From Pseudomonadota bacterium (lineage in GTDB: Bacteria; Desulfobacterota; Desulfovibrionia; Desulfovibrionales; Desulfovibrionaceae): 45,947 nt of DNA. Below, piece by piece: positions 35,416 through 43,435 of the stretch. The notes beneath the pieces were generated by a model that was given only the letters and a program-made list of their open reading frames with translations, was not told where the DNA came from and did not search any database. The translations under genes were made by a program, and so were the position numbers. Position 1 is the stretch's first letter. The number at the start of each line of letters is the position of its first letter. The DNA is taken from contig JAHIUD010000079.1 in assembly GCA_018817515.1 (NCBI GenBank), positions 1-45,947 on the forward strand, read 5' to 3'.

Positions 35416-38067
35416 CTATTTACCGCCCCTGCCCTTGCCCGTCTGCTCCGTGAGCGGGCAGGAGCCGTCCAGCACGTAGCGCCCGGACAGGAAGCAGTCG
35501 GCCATGGCGCGCACGCTCTGCTCGTCCACCATGAGCATGTCCGTCTGGCGGGTGAACTGCAGCAGCTTGCCCATGAGCCAGAGCTTCTCCAGGGTGACCT
35601 CGGTGTCGCGCTTGTGCAGGCGGCCCACTACGCGGTCGCCCGTGACCTCCACGGAGAAGCCCAGGCCCTCCAGGATGAGTCCGATGGCCCGCGCCCGCCG
35701 GGCCCGCTTCAGGTCGTCGGCAGCGCCGCCCTTGAAGGAAAAGGTGATGTAGTTCTTGCTCTCCGTCCGGCCGCAGTAGCAGTCCAGCACGCCGTAGTGG
35801 TAGCCCACGCGCGAGCTGAAGTTCAGGTACTTGTCGGAGATGATGGCGTAGCTGCGGTCGCCGAAGCGCTGGCCGTCCGCCCCGGGATTATTGATCATCT
35901 GCTGGCCCATGACCGAGAGCAGGCCCTTGACCTGCACGGGGCGCGGCGTGGACATCTGCTCCTCGTCCAGCACCAGCCCGCCGAGCAGCGCGGCAAAAGG
36001 CCGGGAGAGGACGTCCTCGGGCCGCAGCGTGCGCCGCTGGAGCGCCTCCGGCGTCACCCCGCCGCCCAGGTCGATGACGTGGAGGTCGAGCCCGGTCTGG
36101 GCGCGCAGGCGCATGGCCAGGCCGGATTCGCCCGAAGCCATGTCGCTCAGGGTGAACATCTCGCCATAGGAATGTTCGTGCAACAGGCGCATGACATCGT
36201 GCAGGGTGGTGCAGCCGCGCACCCTAAACTCCGGCGACTTGGGGTCCGTAAGGCGCAGGGGCACGATGTGCCGGGCCACGCGGGTGAGCACGTCGAACAC
36301 GGGCGTGCCGGTCATGAGCGTGGTCTTCTCGGCCTTGAAGGCCAAGAGTTCCTCGACCCCCCCGGCGTAGACCTTGCCGGTGTAGGCGTCCACGGTCACC
36401 AGGGTTCCGCTGGCGATGTCGCGGGTGACGCTGCCCAAGCCCAGGATGGTCGGCACCCCGAACTCCCGCGTGAGCGAGGCCATATGTCCGGTGATGCTGC
36501 CGGAGTCGGTGAGGATGGCCTGGGCCTTCTGCATGAGCACCATGAACTTGGGCGAGGAATGCGCCGCCACCAGCACGCCGCCGTCCGGGAAGCCGCTCAG
36601 GTCGTCGTCGCTGACGACCTGGTAGGCCGGGCCGTAACCCACGCCGGGCTGGGCCACCTCGCCGCCCTGGGCCAAAATTTCATGGCCCTCCACCACCGGC
36701 ATGCCCGCAGGCACGCCCTGGGAGCCGGGCACCACACCAAGCGGGCGGGATTGCAGCACCAGGAGCTCGCCGCCCGGCGTCAGCGCCCATTCGATGTCCT
36801 GGGCCACGCCGTAATGCTTTTCCAGGCGCAGGGCATAGCCGGCCAGGGTGCGCACCTGGTCTGCGGCCAGGCAGGGAACGCCCTGCATGTCCTGGGGCAC
36901 GGGCTCATCCACCAGGGTTCCGCCAGGCGCGCAGACAAGGCGCACAGGCTTCTGCGCCACGCGCGACTCCTCCACCGCCAGGCCCTCGCGGCCAACGGAC
37001 AGGCTGTCCGGGGTGATGACCCCGTCCACGGCATAGGGGCCCAGGCCCCAGACCGCGTTGATGAGGATGCGGTCGTCCGCGGCGTGGAAGGGGTGGCGCG
37101 TGTACATGACGCCGCTGGCCACGGAGTCGATCATCTCCAGGCAGGCCACGCTCATGGCCATGTCCTCGTCCACTATGCCCTTGAGGATGCGGTAGGACAT
37201 GGCGCGCGGGGTGTACAGGCTGGCCAGCACGTAACGGTAGTTGGTCAAGAGCCGGGCCCGGGGCACGTTCAGCACCGAGAGGTACTGCCCGGCGTAAGAG
37301 AGCTCGCTGTCTTCACCCAAGGCGCTGGAACGCAGGGCCACGCGCAGAGATTCCGGCGCAGAGCCGCATTCCTGCGCCAGCCTGTCGTGGGCGGCCAGCA
37401 GCTCCTGCTCCAGGTCGGCGGGCACGGGCGCGGCCAGAATGGCCCGCTGGATGTCCTCGCTGGCCTGCTCCAGCGATTCCGCAGCCTCGGGGATGATGCT
37501 GAGCTTGATGCGCTTGATCTCGTCCCAGAGCCCGGCCTGCTCGAAAAGATGCCGGAAGGCGCTGGTGGTGATGGCGAAACCGCGCGGCACAGGCAGCCCC
37601 ACGCGGTTTTTGACCTCGCCCAGGTTGGCGCTCTTGCCCCCCACGGCGTCCACCTGCTCCCGGGTGACCTGGGAGTATTCTAGGATGCGCTCCTGGGCCA
37701 GGGTGTCCTTGCGCGATTCGAGCTCGGCCTTGATGCGCTCCTGGATCTCGTCGACCTTGGCGCGCAGGTTGGGATTTGGCTTTCCCGAAAGGTTCTCGAA
37801 GCTCGCGGCCAGCCGCAGGGCGTGGAAGACGGCCCTCGTGGCCTGGGTGCGCACATAGGACATGCCGAAGAGCTGGCCGCCCTGCAGCTTGAGCTCCAGG
37901 TCCGAGACGATCTTCAAGAGCTCGGCATTGGACTCCAGCAGCTCCTGGAAGTGCTTGTACTTCTTCCGGAAGTGTTCCTGCATGGCCAGGTCGTCCGCGC
38001 TGGTCTGGGCCTTGCGGAAGAGAAAAGCGAACAACTTCTTCAGGCTCTCAAGAATTTCACTCTGCAT
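35416..38067 (-). CDS. PEP-synthase-like protein with non-standard C-terminus
   Basis: The 883-residue protein has a charged coiled-coil-like N-terminal region (about 1-125), absent from PpsA. The PEP-synthase ATP-grasp domain follows (about 140-445: GGKSANLGEV, RSSALGEDS, SGVMYTRHP, DIEWAL..LQSRP). Then comes the phosphohistidine swivel domain (about 470-560: DSGSITGHMASLTREFGVPTI, His528). The C-terminal 320 residues are not the usual PEP/pyruvate TIM barrel: I see no catalytic-cysteine motif, only a mixed region with KSKNYITFSF-type strands. It could phosphorylate His528 from ATP but probably does not make PEP in the standard way. ATG 38067 has GGAG 8 nt upstream. The upstream gap carries TTGCGCAA-type sites. 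Confidence 0.85.
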   Translation of the reverse strand: MQSEILESLKKLFAFLFRKAQTSADDLAMQEHFRKKYKHFQELLESNAELLKIVSDLELKLQGGQLFGMSYVRTQATRAVFHALRLAASFENLSGKPNPNLRAKVDEIQERIKAELESRKDTLAQERILEYSQVTREQVDAVGGKSANLGEVKNRVGLPVPRGFAITTSAFRHLFEQAGLWDEIKRIKLSIIPEAAESLEQASEDIQRAILAAPVPADLEQELLAAHDRLAQECGSAPESLRVALRSSALGEDSELSYAGQYLSVLNVPRARLLTNYRYVLASLYTPRAMSYRILKGIVDEDMAMSVACLEMIDSVASGVMYTRHPFHAADDRILINAVWGLGPYAVDGVITPDSLSVGREGLAVEESRVAQKPVRLVCAPGGTLVDEPVPQDMQGVPCLAADQVRTLAGYALRLEKHYGVAQDIEWALTPGGELLVLQSRPLGVVPGSQGVPAGMPVVEGHEILAQGGEVAQPGVGYGPAYQVVSDDDLSGFPDGGVLVAAHSSPKFMVLMQKAQAILTDSGSITGHMASLTREFGVPTILGLGSVTRDIASGTLVTVDAYTGKVYAGGVEELLAFKAEKTTLMTGTPVFDVLTRVARHIVPLRLTDPKSPEFRVRGCTTLHDVMRLLHEHSYGEMFTLSDMASGESGLAMRLRAQTGLDLHVIDLGGGVTPEALQRRTLRPEDVLSRPFAALLGGLVLDEEQMSTPRPVQVKGLLSVMGQQMINNPGADGQRFGDRSYAIISDKYLNFSSRVGYHYGVLDCYCGRTESKNYITFSFKGGAADDLKRARRARAIGLILEGLGFSVEVTGDRVVGRLHKRDTEVTLEKLWLMGKLLQFTRQTDMLMVDEQSVRAMADCFLSGRYVLDGSCPLTEQTGKGRGGK

Positions 38068-38089
38068 GGCGCACTCTCCCGCACAAACA

Positions 38090-38146
38090 TCGCGCAACCA
38101 CTTGCCAGGGCATCACGCATCGCGAAATTGCGCAACTGTCGCGCAA
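38090..38146. promoter_or_regulatory. Three TTGCGCAA-type sites upstream of the PEP-synthase-like gene
   Basis: The sites are TCGCGCAA (38090-38097), TTGCGCAA (38128-38135, a perfect palindrome) and TCGCGCAA (38139-38146). The last two are 11 bp apart, one helical turn. The same motif clusters before the sigma-54 promoter at 40937. The predicted binder is the sigma-54 activator next door; this is inference. On the minus strand TGGCAAG-TGG-TTGCG is a -24/-12-like sequence but one base short in spacing. Confidence 0.45.
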
Positions 38147-38161
38147 CCGCTTCACGCAAAT

Positions 38162-40789
38162 CTACGAATGCACACTCGAATTTCCTGCCAGGGAATATTG
38201 TGTGGACGGTCCCTTGCCGGACTTCCGCAGCAGACCGTTTTTGACCAGGGTCTGGAGATCATACTGGGCCGTGCGCTGCGAGACATCCGCGCCCAGGGCG
38301 TTCTGGTAGTCCAGGCGCGTGAAGCTGCCGCCAGCGCGGGCCAGTTCCATGGCGATGTCGTGGCGCGGGTTGCCGCCCGTACTCCCTTCTGGTGAAGGCG
38401 AAGGGTGCGCGGTCTGGGGATCCGGCCGCTTTTGCGCAACGTCCCGGGGTGCTTCATCCCGGAGGGCGCGCTTGCGAGCCGAATTTTCCTGGGGGGCCTT
38501 GTCCTGAGGCGCATTGTCCTGGCTCTCAAGCTCCTGTGCCCGGTGCGCGTAGGCCTGGGCGCCGTTGTCCCTGGGGGCCTGCGGCGAGATCATGGCGTCG
38601 TCGAAGACGAGATCCTCGGCGTAGAGCACATCGCCTTCGGCAAAGGCCAGGGCCCGGGTGATGCAGTTCTTGAGTTCGCGCACGTTGCCGGGCCAGTGGT
38701 GGGCCATGAGCTTCTCCAGGGCCCCGCGCGACAGGCCGACCTCGCCGCGGCGCACCGTGAGCGCGGATTCCTTGAGGAAATGGCTGGCCAGCAGCGGGAT
38801 GTCCTCCTTGCGCTGGCGCAACGCCGGGGTCTGGATGGTGATGACCTTGAGGCGGTAGTAGAGGTCCTCGCGGAACTCGCCGCGCTGCACCAGCTCCATC
38901 AGATCCTCGTTGGTGGCCGCGATGACGCGCACGTTGAACTCCACCTCCAGGTCGCTGCCCAGGGGCCGGATGCGACGCACGGACAAGGCCCGCAGCAGCG
39001 CCTTCTGGACCTTGTTCGAGGCCGTGCCGATCTCGTCCAGGAACAGGGTGCCGCCATCCGCCGCCAGAAACGCGCCCTTGCGATCGTTCTGCGCCTCGGT
39101 GAAGGCGCCCTTGACGTGCCCGAACAGGGTGTCCAGGAGAAGGTTCTCGTCCAACCCGCCGCAATTGATGGAGATGAACGGCTTGGTGGAGCGGCTGCTG
39201 AACTTGTGCACGCCCGCTGCCGCGAGTTCCTTGCCGGTGCCGGTCTCGCCCACCACCAGAACATCGGCCTCGCTGCCCGCTGCCTTGCGGATCATGCTCT
39301 GGAGGGAGGCCATGAGCTGGCTCTGGCCGATGAGGTCCGGGATGTCCCCCACCAGCTTCCAGCCCAGGCTCGCCGGGAGCTCGCTGTCAAAGGACACCTT
39401 CTGGCGGCGCGAGACCATCTGGATATGCTCGTCGCGCTGCCGGATCTGCTCCTGCTTGTCCTGAACGGCCATGATCATCTTGTTCAGCGCGTCCTTGAGC
39501 ACCACGGATTCGCGGTCGTAGCTGCCCAGCCGCACCGGGCGCAGGGTCTTTTCATCAAAGATGGCGCTGATCTCCGCCGCCAGGGTCAGCACGGGCCGTG
39601 TGATCACCCGGCTGATGAAGATCACCAGCAGCACGATGAGGGCCACCACCACAAGGGTGATCACCGCCATGACGTCCATGTGCCGGAACTCCGCGGCGTC
39701 GGCCAGGCGGCTGCGGTCCACGTAAGCCAGGCCGCCGATGACCTCGGCGTCCTTGTCCGGCTGGGCGCGGAAGTGCACCGGGGCGTAAACCAGAAAATGC
39801 TGGTCCGTGAGGATGCCTGCCGCCGTGGGCAGGGCCTCGGCCTCCAGGAGCCCCTGCTGCCCGGCCTGGGTCTCGACAATCATGCGCCAGTAAGACTCGT
39901 GCCGGGTGGAGGGCCGGAAGGCCTTGCTGTATTCGGGCAGGCCGTAGTCGCCGGTCATGCCCAGGCGGGCTATCTCGACAGACAGTTCCTTGCTCGGCTC
40001 CTCGTTGTTTTCGGACTGGAAGAGCATCCACCCCTGCTCGTCGAAAAAAAAGCTGAAGCGGTTCTCGCTGGTGCGCGCGAAGGAAAACAATGGTGATTTC
40101 GGTGAGTTGTACAATGACAAAATGTTGCGCAGTGACTCCGAGTTGAGCGCCACAATGAGGTGCCCGCGCAGGCGCGCGTTTTCATCAAACACCGGCGTGA
40201 CCATGCGGAAGACGGCCATGTTGCGGGCGCGCGGGGTGTCGGGGAAGGCCGAGGGCGGGTAGGAAACCTCCGCCAGGCCGGACAGGTGCGTCGCGCCTAG
40301 CCGCAGGTCGCTGACCTTATTGGCCAGGGCCACGGGGCTGTTCTTGATGTACTGGTACTGGTCGTGGCGGATCTCCACCAGCTTGTCGCCCACGGTCACA
40401 AGCAGGAGGGTGTCCGATTCGTTCAGGCCCACAAAGGCCAGCTCCGAAACCACCCCGGGCCGGTACACGGCCCAGTTGGCGTTGGCGGCCACCAGCGTCT
40501 CCCGGCCCACCTGGCCGGACGCCGCCACCACCACAAGCCCCTTGCGGAAGAACTCCAGCAGGGCCTCAAAATCGCGGCCCTGAGCCAGGTTTTGGGTCTG
40601 CGCCGTGCGGTGCAGGGACTGGTTCAGATACTTGGTGGAGTACCAGTTGGTCACAAAGCCGGTGAACGCCAGGATCAGGGCGATGGAGGGGATGAGCGAC
40701 ACCAGGAGCTTTTTCTGCACGCTCCAGGTGGCGAAATAATGCTCTCCGACCTCGTCTTCACCCCTCGCTCGATAGGGAATCCAGGCCAT
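38162..40789 (-). CDS. Membrane-anchored sigma-54-dependent activator
   Basis: In order the 875-residue protein has a TM helix (about 25-48), a large periplasmic sensor (about 50-370, double-Cache-like), a TM helix (about 370-398), HAMP-like linker, sigma-54 AAA+ domain (about 480-720) and a charged Ala/Pro/Asp/Gln-rich linker (about 725-800). It ends in a winged-helix-like segment (LDYQNALGADVSQRTAQYDLQTLVKNGLL). AAA+ motifs are Walker A GETGTGKE and Walker B GGTLFLDEIG; the sigma-54 contact loop is GAFTEA where GAFTGA is usual. It lacks the Fis-type helix-turn-helix of NtrC proteins. It probably senses a periplasmic ligand directly, without a kinase. ATG 40789 follows AGGGGGT. It is divergent from the TSUP operon. 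Confidence 0.9.
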   Translation of the reverse strand: MAWIPYRARGEDEVGEHYFATWSVQKKLLVSLIPSIALILAFTGFVTNWYSTKYLNQSLHRTAQTQNLAQGRDFEALLEFFRKGLVVVAASGQVGRETLVAANANWAVYRPGVVSELAFVGLNESDTLLLVTVGDKLVEIRHDQYQYIKNSPVALANKVSDLRLGATHLSGLAEVSYPPSAFPDTPRARNMAVFRMVTPVFDENARLRGHLIVALNSESLRNILSLYNSPKSPLFSFARTSENRFSFFFDEQGWMLFQSENNEEPSKELSVEIARLGMTGDYGLPEYSKAFRPSTRHESYWRMIVETQAGQQGLLEAEALPTAAGILTDQHFLVYAPVHFRAQPDKDAEVIGGLAYVDRSRLADAAEFRHMDVMAVITLVVVALIVLLVIFISRVITRPVLTLAAEISAIFDEKTLRPVRLGSYDRESVVLKDALNKMIMAVQDKQEQIRQRDEHIQMVSRRQKVSFDSELPASLGWKLVGDIPDLIGQSQLMASLQSMIRKAAGSEADVLVVGETGTGKELAAAGVHKFSSRSTKPFISINCGGLDENLLLDTLFGHVKGAFTEAQNDRKGAFLAADGGTLFLDEIGTASNKVQKALLRALSVRRIRPLGSDLEVEFNVRVIAATNEDLMELVQRGEFREDLYYRLKVITIQTPALRQRKEDIPLLASHFLKESALTVRRGEVGLSRGALEKLMAHHWPGNVRELKNCITRALAFAEGDVLYAEDLVFDDAMISPQAPRDNGAQAYAHRAQELESQDNAPQDKAPQENSARKRALRDEAPRDVAQKRPDPQTAHPSPSPEGSTGGNPRHDIAMELARAGGSFTRLDYQNALGADVSQRTAQYDLQTLVKNGLLRKSGKGPSTQYSLAGNSSVHS

Positions 40790-40821
40790 TACCACCCCCT
40801 GCGGTCCAGACTGGCGCTCAT

Positions 40822-40829
40822 TCGCGCAA
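40822..40829. promoter_or_regulatory. Distal TCGCGCAA site
   Basis: One copy of the motif, 33 bp after the activator start and 115 bp upstream of the sigma-54 -24 element; see the cluster at 40858-40882. Confidence 0.35.
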
Positions 40830-40857
40830 AACAGACGCTTTCAGCCTTCCATTTCCT

Positions 40858-40882
40858 TTGCGCAATCCGCGCAATCGCGCAG
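40858..40882. promoter_or_regulatory. Cluster of TTGCGCAA-type sites (putative enhancer)
   Basis: TTGCGCAA (40858-40865), CCGCGCAA (40867-40874) and TCGCGCAG (40875-40882) stand 55-80 bp upstream of the -24 element. This is the usual position of a sigma-54 activator's enhancer. The match to the sites at 38090-38146 links the two genes flanking the activator. Confidence 0.55.
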
Positions 40883-40884
40883 GA

Positions 40885-40904
40885 TCGTAGTTGCACGACT
40901 ACGA
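40885..40904. promoter_or_regulatory. 20-bp inverted repeat between enhancer and promoter
   Basis: TCGTAGT (40885-40891) and ACTACGA (40898-40904) form a perfect 7-bp dyad with a 6-bp spacer. It is typical of a dimeric operator. The binder is unknown and could be a second regulator or an autoregulatory site for the activator gene. Confidence 0.45.
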
Positions 40905-40936
40905 CATCTCCAATGATTCCGTCAAGCTTTTTCACG

Positions 40937-40952
40937 TGGCACGGGCATTGCT
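40937..40952 (+). promoter_or_regulatory. Sigma-54 promoter (-24/-12) of the TSUP operon
   Basis: TGGCACG (40937-40943), GGCA, TTGCT (40948-40952) exactly match the TGGCACG-N4-TTGCW consensus, with GG and GC 10 bp apart. The predicted transcript start is near 40963, about 107 bp before the first gene at 41070. The orientation and the divergent sigma-54 activator agree. Confidence 0.9.
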
Positions 40953-41069
40953 CAGGGAATAATCACGAAAGGCGGATCAAGCCGGTCGGGTGGGTACGCA
41001 GCAGCACCACGTTGGCCGGAGCAGTGGCAGGGGACATTTCAGACTGTGTATTTTGAGAGGAGGAACCCA

Positions 41070-41366
41070 ATGAAAGCTCGCTTCATCAAGCTGTTCACAT
41101 GGTGCCTGTTTGTTGGCCTTGCTGTGCCGGAGTTCGCACACGCGGCCGCAGCCAAGGTGGCCAACATCGTCATCGTGGCCGACACGCGCAAGTTCACCGG
41201 CTGGGAGGCCTGGTGGACCAACCTGTACAATGAGAGCCACCTGTATTTCGCGCTTCTGACCATGGCCCTCATTCCCACCATTGGCGTGCTCTTCGGCACC
41301 TTCGCCGATTTTCTCATGGGCTTCATCGGCATCGACCTGAAGTCCCGCGATCTGGCGGAACACTAA
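41070..41366 (+). CDS. Small membrane protein, first gene of the sigma-54 operon
   Basis: The 98-residue protein has an N-terminal signal-like helix (IKLFTWCLFVGLAVPEFAHA, probably cleaved or an anchor), a short region with two tryptophan pairs (GWEAWWTNLY) and a second helix (about 62-88). GGAGG lies 6 nt before the ATG. It is 28 bp before the TSUP gene. I do not recognise a family. It is likely a subunit or accessory of the permease. Confidence 0.85.
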   Translation: MKARFIKLFTWCLFVGLAVPEFAHAAAAKVANIVIVADTRKFTGWEAWWTNLYNESHLYFALLTMALIPTIGVLFGTFADFLMGFIGIDLKSRDLAEH

Positions 41367-41394
41367 ACCAGGCCAAACAAGAGGAGAGTGCGAT

Positions 41395-42444
41395 ATGGAA
41401 TGGTTGTACGTACTCATGCCCATCGCGGGCGTGAAAATCTTCTGGCCCGGCCTCATCATCCTGGGCGTGGGCGTGGGCATCATCGGCGGTTTCTTCGGCA
41501 TGGGCGGCGCGTGGATGGTCACCCCCGGCCTGAACATCCTGGGCTTCCCCATGGCCTTTGCCATCGGCACGGACATCGCCCACATGGCGGGCAAGTCCCT
41601 GATCTCCACCATGCGCCACGGCAAGTTCGGAAACGTCGACTATAAGCTCGGCATCGTCATGCTCATCGGCACAGTAGTGGGGTTCGAGATCGGCGCCCAA
41701 GCCGTCATGTACCTGGAACGGCTCGGCAGCGTTGAAAAGGTCGTGCGCTACCTGTACGTGGTCCTGCTCGCCTGCATCGCCTGGATGGTCTTCCACGACA
41801 TCAACGTGAAGAAGCGCAAGGCCGCCGCCTACGCCGCCGCAGGCAAGGGCATCGACCCGCTGGCCACCGGCATCGAATGGCACAAGACCTTCCACGCCAT
41901 CAAGATCCCGCCCATGATGCACTTCAACGAAGCCGGCATCTACTGCTCCATGTGGCTGCCCGTGGCCGTGAGCTTCTTAACCGGCGCGCTGGCCGGCATC
42001 CTGGGCATCGGCGGCGGTCTCATCCGCATGCCTTCGCTCATCTACATCGTCGGCTGCCCGACCCACGTGGCCGTCGGCACCGACCTGTTCGAAGTCGCCA
42101 TCTCCGGCCTGTACGGCGCTGGCACCTACACCTACAAGGGCCGCACCGAACTCGTGGCCGCCATCATCATGCTCATCGGCGCCTCCATGGGCGCGCAGGT
42201 GGGCGCTGTGGCCACCAAGTACATCAAGGGCTACGGCATCCGCTACGCCTTCGGCCTGGCTGTTGTCGGCTGCATGATCTCCATCATTCTCAAGCTCGCG
42301 GCCAAGCAGTTCAATCTCCCCTTCCTGGACGACGTCTCGACCTTCTTCGTCCTGAGTGTCGTGTCCGCGCTGTCGCTGTACATCTTTGTACGCTTCGTCC
42401 AAGGCTGCAAGAAGGAAGTCGCGATGATCGCGGCCAAGGGTTAA
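41395..42444 (+). CDS. TauE/SafE (TSUP) family permease
   Basis: The 349-residue membrane protein has two homologous halves of helices, each with the family glycine motif (GFFGMGGAWMVTPGL and GILGIGGGLIRMPSL). TSUP proteins export or import small sulfur anions or carboxylates such as sulfite, sulfoacetate or taurine products. In this organism a sulfur oxyanion is plausible, not shown. A long loop (about residues 140-175, Lys/Ala-rich then HKTFHAIKIPPMMHF) separates the halves. GGAG precedes the ATG. It is the core gene of the sigma-54 operon. Confidence 0.93.
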   Translation: MEWLYVLMPIAGVKIFWPGLIILGVGVGIIGGFFGMGGAWMVTPGLNILGFPMAFAIGTDIAHMAGKSLISTMRHGKFGNVDYKLGIVMLIGTVVGFEIGAQAVMYLERLGSVEKVVRYLYVVLLACIAWMVFHDINVKKRKAAAYAAAGKGIDPLATGIEWHKTFHAIKIPPMMHFNEAGIYCSMWLPVAVSFLTGALAGILGIGGGLIRMPSLIYIVGCPTHVAVGTDLFEVAISGLYGAGTYTYKGRTELVAAIIMLIGASMGAQVGAVATKYIKGYGIRYAFGLAVVGCMISIILKLAAKQFNLPFLDDVSTFFVLSVVSALSLYIFVRFVQGCKKEVAMIAAKG

Positions 42445-42504
42445 CGCGCACATTCCGCGCCCTGTACACGCATCGCTACTCTGAAACAACGAAGGAGACT
42501 CGAT

Positions 42505-43116
42505 ATGACCGGCAAAAGCATGTGGCGCACCCTCCTTGTGGCCCTGCCCCTGATGCTGCTTCTGGGCTGCACAGACTACGGCAAGGTCGACCAGGGCCGG
42601 GTGGTCAAGTACGACCCCGCGACCAAGACCATGGTGTTCATCCGGGACAAGGCCAACGATACCCAGAACCCGGACTACACCTATCTGCCGCCCATCACCT
42701 ACACGCTGCCGACCAACCCCGACGAGGTCGGTCCTGAGCCCAAGGCCGGCGGCCGCATGAAGATCGACAACAAGAAGAACCAGATCACCATCTTCGACCC
42801 GACCACGCAGAACTTCAAGGTCATCGACTTCGTCATGATCGACTACAAGGAGAACATCGACAGGAACCATCCGCTCGTGTACGACAAGGAAGCGGACAAG
42901 GCCAAGAAGTTCCCCGTGGTGGACAAGGACAAGAAGACCGTGGCCATCTACTCCGGCCGCCAGAAGACCCTCTCGGTCATCCAGCTGCCTGAGGAGTACT
43001 TCACCATGCCCGACAACACCTGGGACGCCGGCGACGAAGTCCGCGTGTACTACAAGGAAGAGGGCAAGTCCCTGCGCTTCATGAACATCAGCAAGACCAA
43101 CATCTTCAAGAAGTAG
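42505..43116 (+). CDS. Lipoprotein, DUF4881-like
   Basis: The 203-residue protein has a lipoprotein signal (LLLGC, Cys22), so it is anchored and periplasmic. The body is hydrophilic, with VVKYDPATKTMVFIRDK, YTYLPPITYTLPTNPDEVGPEP and DNTWDAGDEVRVYYKEEGKSLRFMNI, which resemble beta-strand repeats. From memory this matches the Desulfovibrio family DUF4881; unchecked. Function is unknown. GGAG lies upstream of the ATG and the gene is 60 bp after the permease. Confidence 0.85.
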   Translation: MTGKSMWRTLLVALPLMLLLGCTDYGKVDQGRVVKYDPATKTMVFIRDKANDTQNPDYTYLPPITYTLPTNPDEVGPEPKAGGRMKIDNKKNQITIFDPTTQNFKVIDFVMIDYKENIDRNHPLVYDKEADKAKKFPVVDKDKKTVAIYSGRQKTLSVIQLPEEYFTMPDNTWDAGDEVRVYYKEEGKSLRFMNISKTNIFKK

Positions 43117-43130
43117 CCAAGTGTCGCACA

Positions 43131-43157
43131 GGCGGGCCGGGGCGCTCCCGGCCCGCC
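43131..43157 (+). other. Strong intercistronic hairpin
   Basis: An 11-bp perfect stem, GGCGGGCCGGG (43131-43141) with its complement (43147-43157) around a 5-nt loop, lies 15 bp after the lipoprotein stop. There is no T-run. It may protect the upstream part of the operon mRNA and set gene-specific levels. Confidence 0.5.
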
Positions 43158-43183
43158 ACACCAGAACAGACAAGGAGTACGGC

Positions 43184-43435
43184 ATGAGCTTCTTCCCCGA
43201 GGACAACGAGACCCCCAGAATCAACATGAACGGCCGCCAGAAGCTCTTCATCCTGGCCATCGACATCGCCATCGTCGTCGAGCTGTGCATCGCCATGGCC
43301 AGCGCCGCCGCCAATCCGGAGACCTTCACCCCGTCCTTCGTGAAGCCCTTCTTCAGCATGTTCACGCCCACCATCCTCATCGGCTTCATCGGCTTCCGCA
43401 GGCTGCGCGACCGCGCGGAGAACGCCGCGTCATGA
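43184..43435 (+). CDS. Small two-helix membrane protein
   Basis: The 83-residue protein has two hydrophobic segments (LFILAIDIAIVVELCIAMASA and a C-terminal FSMFTPTILIGFIGF). AAGGAG lies 6 nt before the ATG. Its stop overlaps the next start by ATGA. I do not recognise a family. Its place suggests a partner of the permease or of the following protein. Confidence 0.85.
   Translation: MSFFPEDNETPRINMNGRQKLFILAIDIAIVVELCIAMASAAANPETFTPSFVKPFFSMFTPTILIGFIGFRRLRDRAENAAS

Noticed and set aside
38068-38120. Sigma-54 promoter for the PEP-synthase-like gene (TGGCAAG-TGG-TTGCG, minus strand)
   Set aside because: The GG-GC spacing is 9 rather than 10 bp. Sigma-54 is strict about spacing, so it is not called as a promoter.
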